A stretch of 64,000 bases of DNA, from assembly GCA_943371025.1 (NCBI GenBank), contig CALRTC020000033.1:1-64000 (forward strand), given 5' to 3'. Position numbers and translations under genes: made by a program. Shown in pieces: positions 32,013 to 40,863 of the stretch (its first letter is position 1; every line of letters begins with the position of its first letter). Source of the stretch: Niveispirillum sp943371025 (GTDB lineage: Bacteria > Pseudomonadota > Alphaproteobacteria > Azospirillales > Azospirillaceae). A model generated the notes under the pieces. The model saw nothing but the letters and a program-made list of their open reading frames with translations. It did not search any database and had not been told where the DNA came from.

Positions 32013-32797
32013 TCAAGGAACCCTGGGAACTGGCGCTGCTGGCCCAATCCGGCCGGCTGCTGGCATCGGTCTTCGAATGGCTGGACCGGACAGTGCTGAT
32101 CGGCAAATCGACGCTTGAAATCAATGACCTGGTCGAAGATTTCATCGTCCGCGATTTGCAGGCAAGGCCGGCCAGCAAGGGGCAGTACGGCTACGGCTTT
32201 GTGTTGAACTCATCGGTGAATGAGGTGGTCTGCCATGGCGTACCCTCTTCATCGACCGTGCTGCGCGATGGCGACATCGTCAATTTCGACATCACGCTGG
32301 AAAAGAACGGCTATATCGCCGACAGCAGCAAGACCTACCTGGTCGGTACGGTCGATCCTGCCGCCAAAAGGCTGGTCCAGACCAGCTATGACGCCTTGTG
32401 GATGGGGATCAAGGCTGTTCGCCCCGGCGCCCGGCTGGGTGATATCGGCCATGCCATCGAACGCCATGCCAAGCGCGCCGGCTATTCCGTGGTGCGGGAA
32501 TATTGCGGCCACGGTATCGGCCGGGAGATGCATGAAGACCCGCAGATCCTGCATTTTGGCAGGCCGGGTACCGGCCTCACCCTGCGCGAAGGTATGGTCT
32601 TCACCATCGAACCGATGCTCAACCGCGGCGGGCGGGCTGTGCAGACCGAGGATGATGGCTGGACCGTCGTGACGCAGGATGGATCCTTGTCGGCGCAGTT
32701 CGAACATACGGTGGCCGTCACCGCCACCGGCGTGTCGGTCCTGACGCTGCGCCCGGATGAACGCAAGCCAGGACCGTCCCCCACCGATCACAGATAA
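32009..32797 (+). CDS. map: Type I methionine aminopeptidase
   Basis: A 262-residue cytosolic metalloprotease that removes initiator methionine. The five metal ligands are all present: D in IVNFDITLEKNG, D in YIADSSKTY, H in GHGIGREMHEDPQ, E in TIEPML and E in QFEHTVAVT. The substrate-binding histidine is in NEVVCHGVP. No N-terminal zinc-finger extension. It overlaps the ParD-like gene by 4 bp, unlike a housekeeping map gene, which usually stands near rpsB or glnD. It may be an accessory copy. Its last 10 bp overlap the 3' end of convergent flgL. Confidence 0.93.
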   Translation: MIKEPWELALLAQSGRLLASVFEWLDRTVLIGKSTLEINDLVEDFIVRDLQARPASKGQYGYGFVLNSSVNEVVCHGVPSSSTVLRDGDIVNFDITLEKNGYIADSSKTYLVGTVDPAAKRLVQTSYDALWMGIKAVRPGARLGDIGHAIERHAKRAGYSVVREYCGHGIGREMHEDPQILHFGRPGTGLTLREGMVFTIEPMLNRGGRAVQTEDDGWTVVTQDGSLSAQFEHTVAVTATGVSVLTLRPDERKPGPSPTDHR

Positions 32798-33846
32798 TTG
32801 GCGAGCGACAATTTGCCCAGGCTGCTGGTCACCGCAAAGGTGGCTTCCAACTGGTTGCGCAGCACATCCAGCCGCAGTGTCGCCTCATAGGGATCGGCTT
32901 CCTCCAGCTTCACGATCTGGGTGGCGACCAGGGTCTGTTCCACCTCCAGCCGGTCCTGCGTGCGCTGGATGGTCTGCTGTTCCAGGCCCAGGATGCTCTG
33001 CGTTTCCGTCAGTTGCGCCGTGGCGCCGTTGATCATGGCCCAGGCTCGTTCCGCCACCCGCTGATAGGCTGCCTCCGGCACACTGTCGGACGGCACGGAC
33101 CGCAGCAGATGCAGCCCCTTCAACAGGTCGCGCACCGCCTGATCGCCGGCCGTGGCGCCATAGGCGATGGTGACCGACCCTTCCGCCCGCGCCACCACCG
33201 TATCGGTGGACCCATGGAAGAAGGTGTTGGAGAAATTGCCGGCCGCCGGGACGCGTGTATCATTGAACATGGCGGTAAGGCCATTGGGCCCGTCGATCAT
33301 GGCATCGACATCAGCGGCCGTCGTCAGGGGCCCGGCCGCCGTCAGCACCTGCTGAACCGCCGCATTGGGCGACAGGCCGGAAGCGGCCACCTGGTCCCCC
33401 GCCTGGATGGGGGCCTGATCGAAACGTGTGCCGCCGAACAGGAACCGCCCGCCCATGGAGCTGTTCAGCATGTTGGTGACGGTGCGCAGCACGTCCTTGG
33501 CCGCATTGTCGATGACGGCCGACGTGGTCTCCGATCCCCCGCCCGAAGCGGCCAGCGCCAGATCACGGACCTTCGACGTCGTCTCCCCCACCACGGTCAA
33601 GGCGTCCTGCATGGCCACCATCCGCGATGCCTGTGACGCCATGGCGGTCTGGAACTGGTCGATCTCGTTGCGGACATTGTGCAGGTCCAGCAAGGCAGCG
33701 GCACGGCTGCCCAGGCTGCCCGCCACGTCGATCTTGCGACCGGTGGACAGTTCCTGCTGCAGGGTCTGCATCTCCGTCTGTGTCACCCGGACATTGTTGC
33801 GGGTCTGGCGGGCCAGCGACAGGGTCGAAATGGTGCTGAGTGTCAT
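32788..33846 (-). CDS. flgL: Hook-filament junction protein FlgL
   Basis: A 352-residue flagellin-like protein that caps the hook with FlgK. N-terminal helix with TRNNVRVTQTEMQTLQQELS-TGRKIDVA; GGRFLFGGTRFDQAPIQAGD in the middle; C-terminal coiled coil (RTQDRLEVEQTLVATQIVKL). It is 3 bp after flgK and the last gene of flgE-flgK-flgL. The 3' end overlaps convergent map by 10 bp, consistent with insertion of the parD-like/map pair close to the operon end. Confidence 0.92.
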   Translation of the reverse strand: MTLSTISTLSLARQTRNNVRVTQTEMQTLQQELSTGRKIDVAGSLGSRAAALLDLHNVRNEIDQFQTAMASQASRMVAMQDALTVVGETTSKVRDLALAASGGGSETTSAVIDNAAKDVLRTVTNMLNSSMGGRFLFGGTRFDQAPIQAGDQVAASGLSPNAAVQQVLTAAGPLTTAADVDAMIDGPNGLTAMFNDTRVPAAGNFSNTFFHGSTDTVVARAEGSVTIAYGATAGDQAVRDLLKGLHLLRSVPSDSVPEAAYQRVAERAWAMINGATAQLTETQSILGLEQQTIQRTQDRLEVEQTLVATQIVKLEEADPYEATLRLDVLRNQLEATFAVTSSLGKLSLANYL

Positions 33847-33849
33847 GGA

Positions 33850-35319
33850 TCAGATCTCCAACAGCTTGTCGAGCATGCGGCTGGCCGCCTGCATGATCTG
33901 GGCATTCGCGGCATAGCTGCGTTCCAGCACGATCAGTTCCTGCAATTCCTCGTCGATATTCACACCCTCCCGCCCTTCGCGGGTGGCGCGCACCGTTTCA
34001 AGCTGGATATCCAGGGATTTCGCGTCGCTTTCCGCCGCCGCGCGCACCGTGTGCTGCTGGCCGATGGCGGCGTTGGCGAAATCCTTGACGGTGCCGCTGG
34101 CCATCAGCCCGGCCGCGGTGTCGAAACTGACGATGCTGCTGAAAACGTCCAGAAACCCGCGGACCTGGGTCGTGTCACCGACATTCCCGCCGGCACTGTG
34201 CAGGCCGGTGCGCACCAGCACCGGATCACCGCCCTGGTCCAGCCGCACCCGGTTATTGACCTGGATGCGTCCGGCCATGCCGGCAATATTGCCCGCGGCC
34301 CGGTCATGGGCAGTACCATTTTCCGTGAACAGGCCCGTATCGGCCGGGGCGGTCCCGGTAACCGATGCGTCGGCCTGTTGGAACCGGTCGGTCAGGACGC
34401 TGGCAATCTCATCAATCTGGCGCTGCATCTCCGGCATGATCTGGTCACGGACAGAGAACAGGCCTTCCAGCTTTCCGCCCTTGACCGCGTTGGGATAGCC
34501 GCTGCCAGGGGCAATGTCGATGCCGTCAACGGTGAGGCCGGACAGACCACCCCCGGGATATCCGGCACTGGCGCCAATCACTGGCGTGCGGGAGAAGTCG
34601 ATCTGCCGCGCCTGTTCGTCCAGCAGGGTGACGCCACCCGTCGTCATCACGACGACGGCGTTGGCATCGCGGGTGAAATACTGGATGTCGATCTGCTCCG
34701 ACAGCCCGTCCAGCAGCCGGTCACGCTCGTCATCCAGTTCAGAAATGTCCTGGCCGCTGCCGGTCCGCACGGCCACCTGCCGGTTCAGTTCCTCCAGCCG
34801 GCGCAAGGCGCCGTTGATGCTGATGACCGCATCGCCGATGCCGGCATCGGCCTGTTCGCGGGCGGACGCGACGGCCGTGTTGGCATCACCCAGCCCGCTG
34901 GCCAGATTGACGGCGGCATCGACCACGGCGCGCTGCTGGGTCGGGCTGTCGGGCAGGTCTTCCAGACCATAGAAGGCCTGTTCCAAGGCGGCCAGCCGGG
35001 AACTGAGGCTGCGTTCCTCCTGCGGCTGTCCGATGGTCTGGGTATAGACCGACAGGATTTCCGCCCGCGCCGCCTGCGCGGCGGCAGCCGACGCCTGCAC
35101 CCGCTGCTCGCGGGCCAACGAGGCATCGGCGCTGCGACGCACGTCGCTGACCTGCACGCCCCTGCCCTCCCCGCCGATGGAGACGGAGGTCAGCACCGCC
35201 TCCTTGCGGGTATAGCCCGGTGTGGCAGCATTGGCGATGTTGCGGGACAGGATGGCCGACTTGGCCTGATTGGCCTGGAGGCCGCTCAGCGCTGTCTGGA
35301 GAGCAAGACCGATGCTCAT
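33850..35319 (-). CDS. flgK: Hook-filament junction protein FlgK
   Basis: A 489-residue hook-associated protein 1. The N terminus reads GLALQTALSGLQANQAKSAI then LSRNIANAATPGYTRKEAVL, the flagellar rod/hook motif; the C-terminal segment VNIDEELQELIVLERSYAAN AQIMQAAS is typical. It is somewhat shorter than E. coli FlgK (547), through a smaller middle domain. Second gene of flgE-flgK-flgL. Confidence 0.95.
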   Translation of the reverse strand: MSIGLALQTALSGLQANQAKSAILSRNIANAATPGYTRKEAVLTSVSIGGEGRGVQVSDVRRSADASLAREQRVQASAAAAQAARAEILSVYTQTIGQPQEERSLSSRLAALEQAFYGLEDLPDSPTQQRAVVDAAVNLASGLGDANTAVASAREQADAGIGDAVISINGALRRLEELNRQVAVRTGSGQDISELDDERDRLLDGLSEQIDIQYFTRDANAVVVMTTGGVTLLDEQARQIDFSRTPVIGASAGYPGGGLSGLTVDGIDIAPGSGYPNAVKGGKLEGLFSVRDQIMPEMQRQIDEIASVLTDRFQQADASVTGTAPADTGLFTENGTAHDRAAGNIAGMAGRIQVNNRVRLDQGGDPVLVRTGLHSAGGNVGDTTQVRGFLDVFSSIVSFDTAAGLMASGTVKDFANAAIGQQHTVRAAAESDAKSLDIQLETVRATREGREGVNIDEELQELIVLERSYAANAQIMQAASRMLDKLLEI

Positions 35320-35353
35320 GGTCGCTGCCTTTCTGACGAAATTGGACGTTGGC

Positions 35354-36646
35354 TCAGCGCATCAGGCGCGTGATCTCATCCATCATCTCGTCGGCGGTCT
35401 GGATGATCTTGGCGTTGGAGGAATAGGCGCGCTGCGTCTCGATGATGCTGGTCAGTTCCTCCGCGATATCGACATTGGAGCTTTCCAGCGCCCCGTCATC
35501 GATCGTCCCGGCCGACCCGGCCCCGCCATCCCAGAGGTAGAAATCGCCGGACTCCCGGCTGACCTGGAAGGCATTGCCATCCATGCGCCGCAAGCCGTCG
35601 GGATTGGTCACATTGGCGACAGGGATCTGATAGACGGCTTGGCGCAGACCGTTGCGATAGATGGCGGTCATGATGCCGTCATCACCGATTTCCACCCGGT
35701 CCAGCGGCGCGTAGCCGGCCCCGTCCTTACCGAAGGCGCCCGGCGCATATTGGTCGCCCCATTGGGTCAGGCCGCCATTCTCCCCGATCTGCCCCATGGA
35801 CAGCTTGATCGGTTGCCCGGCCACCGTCAGCGAAATGGTCCCGTTGTTCACGGTGACGCCGGAACCCGCCGTCATGGAGGACAAGGTGCCCGCCGGAATG
35901 GTGGAGGAGATGCCGTTGCTGAATTCCATATTGACGGTGCCCAGGGACACGTTGTTGCCATCCTTGATGTTCAGGGTCCAGCGGTTGGCAACGGTCGACG
36001 GCTGCCATTCCATCGTCAGCTTGTTGGTGAAGCCCAGCGGTGTGTAATAGTCGATGGAGGTGGAAAACGGGGCCGCCGCCGGGGTCTGGCCCGTCATGCT
36101 GGCCGGCAGGTTGGCGGTGAAATTGATGGCCGTCGTCGCCTTCGCCAACCCGGTGATCTTGCCCAGGCTGACCGTTTCCAGACCGTCGAAGCTGGTGCGC
36201 GACGGGTTTCCGCCAACGACATTGCCGTTGGTATCCAACGGCCAGCCTTGCAGGTAATAGCCACCCGTATTCACCAGATTGCCGCTGCTGTCGGGGCGGA
36301 AGGAACCGCCGCGCGTCAGGAGATGCGTGGTGCCCTGCACATCCTGGCCATCAGCTTCGGTGCCGACCACGAAGAAGCCATTGCCGGAAATGGCCAGATC
36401 GGTGGCGACCGTGGACCGGGTGACAATGCCGCCGCGCGACACTTCCGTGCGCAGCGAGGCTTCGACACCACCGGCAGAATAGGTGCCGGCGCTGGAATTG
36501 TTGGTGACCAGGGTGGCGAACTGCACATTGGTGCGCTTGTAGCCGACGGTACCGGAGTTCGAGATATTGTCGGAAATGGCGCTGAACTTGGCGCTCTGCG
36601 CCGCAAGACCGCTGACTCCCGAGTTCATTGCACTGAAAATGCTCAT
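35354..36646 (-). CDS. flgE: Flagellar hook protein FlgE
   Basis: A 430-residue hook subunit. It starts with FSAMNSGVSGLAAQSAKFSA and ISDNISNSGTVGYKRTNVQF. The middle domain contains GNGFFVVGTEADGQDV, and the C terminus has the VDIAEELTSIIETQRAYSSN-like segment (here NVDIAEELTSIIETQRAYSS). First gene of flgE-flgK-flgL on the minus strand; two TTAA-type elements lie in the 209-bp gap upstream. Confidence 0.96.
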   Translation of the reverse strand: MSIFSAMNSGVSGLAAQSAKFSAISDNISNSGTVGYKRTNVQFATLVTNNSSAGTYSAGGVEASLRTEVSRGGIVTRSTVATDLAISGNGFFVVGTEADGQDVQGTTHLLTRGGSFRPDSSGNLVNTGGYYLQGWPLDTNGNVVGGNPSRTSFDGLETVSLGKITGLAKATTAINFTANLPASMTGQTPAAAPFSTSIDYYTPLGFTNKLTMEWQPSTVANRWTLNIKDGNNVSLGTVNMEFSNGISSTIPAGTLSSMTAGSGVTVNNGTISLTVAGQPIKLSMGQIGENGGLTQWGDQYAPGAFGKDGAGYAPLDRVEIGDDGIMTAIYRNGLRQAVYQIPVANVTNPDGLRRMDGNAFQVSRESGDFYLWDGGAGSAGTIDDGALESSNVDIAEELTSIIETQRAYSSNAKIIQTADEMMDEITRLMR

Positions 36647-36672
36647 GGGGACGGACTCCGCTTGGCTGGTCG

Positions 36673-36844
36673 GTTAAAGGTGCCGTGGCATCGGGGATGA
36701 TGTCCGTTACAGCGACCATCGGGGCCCAAGCGGGGCCGGGTCGCGCAACAGGGCCGGGAGGCGCAACAGCGCCGACGTTCCGCCCGGTGGGTTCTCCCAC
36801 CGCCCTTCACGATAAGGCGTCACGCTTAAAACCGGATAAAACCG
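36673..36844 (-). promoter_or_regulatory. TTAA-type elements upstream of flgE
   Basis: A single half-site TTTAACCG (minus strand, 36673-36680) lies 27 bp before flgE. A tandem copy, CTTAAAACCG-GATAAAACCG on the plus strand (36825-36844), has 8 of 10 identical positions and a 10-bp period. A short hairpin CGGTGGG/CCCACCG with a 4-nt loop (36785-36802) may be the motB terminator. Confidence 0.55.
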
Positions 36845-36855
36845 CCGACGATGGT

Positions 36856-37872
36856 TCAGTTCACTTTTACGCCCGTGGGCAACGGCACGCGGCGCAGCAG
36901 GGTGATGGAAATGCGACGGTTGCGCGGATCTTCCGGCGCCTCCGGGAACAGGTGCAGCGTATCGGCCAGCCCCTCGACCCGCGCCAGCCGCGAGGACGCG
37001 ATGCCATTGGCGGCCAGGATGCGGCGGGCGGCGTTGGCCCGGTCGGATGACAGTTCCCAATTGCCATAGCGGGCGCTGGCCGCGAAGGCCCGCCCATCGG
37101 TGTGGCCGGCCACGGCAACCGGGTTGGGCACCGGGGCCAATGCCTGCGCCACCACCTGCAACAGGGCGGCCGCCCGGCTGTTCAGTTCGACCGACGCCAC
37201 ATCGAACATGGAAAAATGCGGCCGGTCGGTGATCTGGATGCGCAGACCCTCGGGCGTGATGTCGAAGATCAGATTGTCGGATAGCTCGGCCAGTTCCCCG
37301 GCCAGCGCCAGCGCGGCGCGCAGATCCGCCTCGATCTTCTCGAACGCCGCCTGTTCGGCGGCCACACCGGCCAGTTGCTGCGCCAGCCCGGGATCGATCT
37401 CCTCGCCCACGGGGATGGCACCGTTGGCCACCTCCCCCAGGTTCAGGTCACCCTTGCCGGCATCCGTTCCGGCCTGACCCGCCTTGCCCTTCCCGGCCTC
37501 GCCTTCCAGCATCTGCGCATCCGGACCGGGGGGTGACAGGGCGGGGACGCGCGCAGCCGGAATGCTCTCCCAGGCGCTGCTGGCACTGCTGGTCAGGGCG
37601 CCGCTGGTGGCAACGCTTCGGCCGCCCAGCTGCCCGTCCGCCCCGGAATTGCTGCTGGAAACGCTGATCGGGTTGAAATAGTCGGCAATGCCTTCCTTCT
37701 GTTCCGGCGACGTGATGTTCACCAGCCAGAGCAACATGAAGAAAGCCATCATCATGGTCGTGAAGTCGGCATAGGCGATCTTCCACGATCCGTTTTCCTG
37801 GTCCTCGTCATGGACATGATGGCGGCGGCGGATGACGATGCTGGTGCGGGGAAGCCGTCCGGTCGTCGCCAT
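36856..37872 (-). CDS. motB: Flagellar stator protein MotB
   Basis: A 338-residue stator subunit. The single membrane helix contains the proton-accepting aspartate (YADFTTMMMAFFMLLWLVNI; D36). The plug-like segment (QKEGIADYFNP) follows, then an alanine/glycine-rich linker. The C-terminal OmpA-like peptidoglycan-binding domain has VAGHTDGRAF and NWELSSDRANAARRILAANG. It lies 2 bp after motA and ends before the flgE regulatory region. Confidence 0.96.
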   Translation of the reverse strand: MATTGRLPRTSIVIRRRHHVHDEDQENGSWKIAYADFTTMMMAFFMLLWLVNITSPEQKEGIADYFNPISVSSSNSGADGQLGGRSVATSGALTSSASSAWESIPAARVPALSPPGPDAQMLEGEAGKGKAGQAGTDAGKGDLNLGEVANGAIPVGEEIDPGLAQQLAGVAAEQAAFEKIEADLRAALALAGELAELSDNLIFDITPEGLRIQITDRPHFSMFDVASVELNSRAAALLQVVAQALAPVPNPVAVAGHTDGRAFAASARYGNWELSSDRANAARRILAANGIASSRLARVEGLADTLHLFPEAPEDPRNRRISITLLRRVPLPTGVKVN

Positions 37873-37874
37873 GG

Positions 37875-38759
37875 TCAGGCCGCCCGCTGGCGCTCGCCCA
37901 TGCGCTGGGCGGCGTTGGTGGTGACATTCTCCACTTCATGGAAGGTGGGCTGCACTTCGGCGAACAGCACCTTGCGCGCATGTTCCACGGCTACGGCCGG
38001 AGCTGATCCGTGCAGGTGCGCAACCAGGGCCGCCTTGATGCAATGGAAGAATTTCATCTCCTCGTCCCGCATGCGGTTCATGGCGCTGGCCAGCGGTCCG
38101 ATGACGCCATAGGACAGCAGAACGCCCAGGAAGGTGCCGACCATGGCCCCGCCGATCAGTTGGCCCAGCACCTCCGGGGCGGCGGAAATAGCGCCCATGG
38201 CCTTGATCATGCCCAGCACGGCCGCCACAATCCCCAGCGCCGGCAGCGCCTCCGCCATGGTGTGCAGGCTGCGCGGCGCCCGGTGCAGTTCCTTGTGCAG
38301 GGTCACCAGTTCTTCCTCCATCAGCGCCTCCATCTCCGTCGCGCGGTCGGCGCCCAGCGACATCAGCCGCAGATAGTCGGTCATGAAGGTGACGGCGCGT
38401 TCCTGTTCCAGCGTGCGGGGAAACTGCTGGAACAGGGCGCTTTCCGTCGGCTGCTCGATATCCTTTTCCAGGCCCATCAGACCCTTGGTCCGCACCGTGC
38501 GCAGCACCGTATAAAGCAGGGCCAGCAGTTCCAGATAGTCGGCACGGCGATGGGCGGTGCCCCGGAACAGGGCGCGCAGGCTGGTGCCCGTGTCCTTGAT
38601 GATCTGCCACGGATTGGCGATGACGAAGGCGCCCAGGGCGGCGCCGCAGACGATCAGCACTTCAAATGGTTGCCACAGAACCGCTATGTGTCCACCCAGG
38701 GCGAGGAACCCGCCCAGGACGGAGGCGAAGACGATGGCAGCACCGATGAGAAGGTTCAT
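37875..38759 (-). CDS. motA: Flagellar stator protein MotA
   Basis: A 294-residue proton-channel stator subunit with four membrane helices. The cytoplasmic loop carries the charged residues that contact FliG (RTVRTKGLMGLEKDIEQP). Helix 3 has ALPALGIVAAVLGMIKAMG with the conserved proline, and helix 4 has LLSYGVIGPLASAMN. The ATG is followed by the typical GAAIVFASVLGGFLALGGH. First gene of motA-motB, with a TTAA-type box 56 bp upstream. Confidence 0.96.
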   Translation of the reverse strand: MNLLIGAAIVFASVLGGFLALGGHIAVLWQPFEVLIVCGAALGAFVIANPWQIIKDTGTSLRALFRGTAHRRADYLELLALLYTVLRTVRTKGLMGLEKDIEQPTESALFQQFPRTLEQERAVTFMTDYLRLMSLGADRATEMEALMEEELVTLHKELHRAPRSLHTMAEALPALGIVAAVLGMIKAMGAISAAPEVLGQLIGGAMVGTFLGVLLSYGVIGPLASAMNRMRDEEMKFFHCIKAALVAHLHGSAPAVAVEHARKVLFAEVQPTFHEVENVTTNAAQRMGERQRAA

Positions 38760-38814
38760 CGCGATAACTCCAGGGCAAGGCGACGTTCAGGAGGCCCCAT
38801 CCTGACAAGGCCGG

Positions 38815-38830
38815 GTTAAACCCGGTTTTC
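38815..38830 (-). promoter_or_regulatory. TTAA-type box upstream of motA
   Basis: Minus strand GAAAACCGGGTTTAAC, continuing CCC. It agrees at most positions with the box before flgI (GAAAAGCCGCTTTAACCC). It overlaps the stop codon of the TPR gene, so motA probably has its own promoter despite the codirectional upstream gene. Confidence 0.55.
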
Positions 38831-40739
38831 AGTTGGGGCCGGCCGGCCGCACCAGCCGACCCAGCGCCTGCGCATCATCCAGCAGGCCGCGCAGGTCGCG
38901 TTCACCCGCCTGTGCTGCCGGCACTGGCCGGGCCAGCAGCAGCAGATCGTCGCCCCATCGGCGCCCGTCCAGCGCGTCCCCCTGCCCTTCGATGACGGAC
39001 CCGGCTGCCGGATCACCGGCCAGCATGGCGGCCAGGGCATATCGCGCCGCCGTGTCCGGCGACAGGGGGCGCTCGGCGGCCAGGGCCTTGTAATTCCGCG
39101 CCGCCTCGCCCCATTTGCCCTGCTGCCACAAGCCATCGGCGCGCACGGCCAGGGCGGCCGGGTCTTTGCCATCGGCCATGACCGCCATGGCCCCGGCACT
39201 GTCGCCCGCCATCAGCAGGGCCCGGGCGCGCAGCTCCTTGCCGCGCTGGGCTTCGGCGGGTGTTGGGTCTTCCACCACCCCCTCCAGGGTCACCAGCGCG
39301 GCCGCCGCGTCGCCGGCCGCCAGCTCCAGGGCGGCAAGATCATAGAGGATAGCCGGCCGCTCCCTCGCCGGCAACGGCGCCACCAGCGCCTGCAATTCCT
39401 CCATGGCGATGCGCTGTGCGCCGGCATCCGACAGCATGCGCGCAAAACGCCGACGCACATCCCAGCCCACCGGCTCCGACGGCAACAGGTCGCGGTGGCG
39501 CTGATAGGCAGTGATACGGTCAGGCAGGGGGATATCTTTCGCCGCGGCGCTGGCCAAGTGGTCGAATATCTGCACCGCCAGATCGGCGGCTGCTGCCCGC
39601 TCGGCCGGGGACCGGTCGGGGACGCGCAGGGCCAGCAGACGCAGCTTTTCCAGCGCCGTCAGCGGGTCGTATCGCTGCTGGGCCAGCAGGGCCAGCTGCC
39701 ACAGGCTTTCCGCCTCGATCGTCGTTCCGGGCCAATCCCGGACGGCCGCATCCAGGGCCGTGACCCGTTCGGCCTGCGTCCGCTCGCCGCGCTCCACCCG
39801 CATCGCGATGGCTTCCAGCCGGGCGCGGGCGGCATCGGTGCCGGCCAGGGCCGCCGCCTGATCCCATTGTGTCAGCGCCAGCGTGGCCCGGCCGGCCGCC
39901 GCATGCAGGCGTCCCACCGCCTCGTGCAGCCTTGCCTTGATCACGGGATCGTTGTCATCGGCTTCGATGCTGCGGGCGATGACCCTGGCCATGCCGTCCA
40001 GGCCGGCATCGGCCGCGATGGACAGCAGGTCCAGCCCCAGATCCCGCCGCATCTCTGCCGGCAGGGCGGGCAGCGCCCGCAAAGCCTTGGGCAGGTAGAG
40101 AACCGCCTCCCGCCCCTGTCCCCGCCGTTGCAGCAGCACGGACGCCCACAGGGGGCCATCGGCGGCCCGCAGCGACTGGTTGGTCAGCAGCCGATCGGCC
40201 TGTGCGTCCTGCGGAGCGGCCAGGACGGCGGCAATAGCGGCCAGCACCTGATCCTCCTCCGTGGCGGCGCGCCCCTGAAGGGTGGCCCGGACTTCCGGCG
40301 CCATGTTCCAAGCAAGCTGGAAGCGCACCAGATCGCGCAGCGCCGCCGGATCATGGTCCGACAGGGAAAGGGCCGACCGCAACCGGTCACGATGCTCCAG
40401 ATAGGGCGCCTGACGCCAGCCACTCAGGTCGACCAGCGACGGCCCGCCGCCCCAGGCTGGATCGGGTCGGCGCGCGTCACGACCACTGGCGGACGCGCTG
40501 GCGGTTTCCTTGGGGCGCTTGCCGGCGGGGGGTGTGGCCGCCTCCCGTGCGCCATCGGCAACGGCCTTGCGGGCGAATTCCGCTTCGGCCGCCGTCAGGG
40601 CCGGGACCGGCGGCTTGCGGCCCGGCACCACCGTGGCCGTCACCGCCGGGGGTGCCGGGGCCTGTTCCGCCAGACCAGGGACGACCAGGCTCGCCCCCAC
40701 CGGAACGGACGTCAGAAGGACACGCAAAAACTGTCTCAT
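38829..40739 (-). CDS. Large exported TPR-type protein (possible MotC analogue)
   Basis: A 636-residue protein with a signal peptide (FLRVLLTSVPVGASLVVPGL AEQA) and alanine-rich helical repeats over most of its length. These resemble tetratricopeptide or Sel1-type units (SLWQLALLAQQRYDPLTALE; ADLAVQIFDHLAS). No enzymatic motif was seen. It stands directly upstream of motA-motB on the same strand and between flagellar units. In Sinorhizobium the periplasmic protein MotC works with MotB and needs the chaperone MotE. A MotE-like protein exists here (5601), so this protein may fill the MotC role (inference; no sequence match claimed). Confidence 0.65.
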   Translation of the reverse strand: MRQFLRVLLTSVPVGASLVVPGLAEQAPAPPAVTATVVPGRKPPVPALTAAEAEFARKAVADGAREAATPPAGKRPKETASASASGRDARRPDPAWGGGPSLVDLSGWRQAPYLEHRDRLRSALSLSDHDPAALRDLVRFQLAWNMAPEVRATLQGRAATEEDQVLAAIAAVLAAPQDAQADRLLTNQSLRAADGPLWASVLLQRRGQGREAVLYLPKALRALPALPAEMRRDLGLDLLSIAADAGLDGMARVIARSIEADDNDPVIKARLHEAVGRLHAAAGRATLALTQWDQAAALAGTDAARARLEAIAMRVERGERTQAERVTALDAAVRDWPGTTIEAESLWQLALLAQQRYDPLTALEKLRLLALRVPDRSPAERAAAADLAVQIFDHLASAAAKDIPLPDRITAYQRHRDLLPSEPVGWDVRRRFARMLSDAGAQRIAMEELQALVAPLPARERPAILYDLAALELAAGDAAAALVTLEGVVEDPTPAEAQRGKELRARALLMAGDSAGAMAVMADGKDPAALAVRADGLWQQGKWGEAARNYKALAAERPLSPDTAARYALAAMLAGDPAAGSVIEGQGDALDGRRWGDDLLLLARPVPAAQAGERDLRGLLDDAQALGRLVRPAGPN

Positions 40740-40758
40740 GGCCCCACCGCAGCCGATC

Positions 40759-40804
40759 TTGAACCCGGATTTAACCTAGCCGCTGCACATTAAAGCCGGT
40801 TCAA
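40759..40804. promoter_or_regulatory. Two tandem TTAA-type boxes between the TPR gene and flgF
   Basis: TTGAACCCGGATTTAACC (40759-40776, half-sites 11 bp apart) and, on the minus strand, TTGAACCGGCTTTAA (40790-40804, 10 bp apart, one change from the ideal box). They occupy the 124-bp gap between the divergent TPR and flgF starts, one per direction. Confidence 0.65.
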
Positions 40805-40863
40805 AGCGGCGCCTCCTCGCATCGGGGATTGCAGGGCGCCAGCGAAGCCGGAGGGTTCCCCCC

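Noticed and set aside
37855..40800. Long GC-rich open frames on the plus strand opposite motA and the TPR gene
   Set aside because: No start signals, and codon composition is unlike the real genes; the minus strand explains the region.
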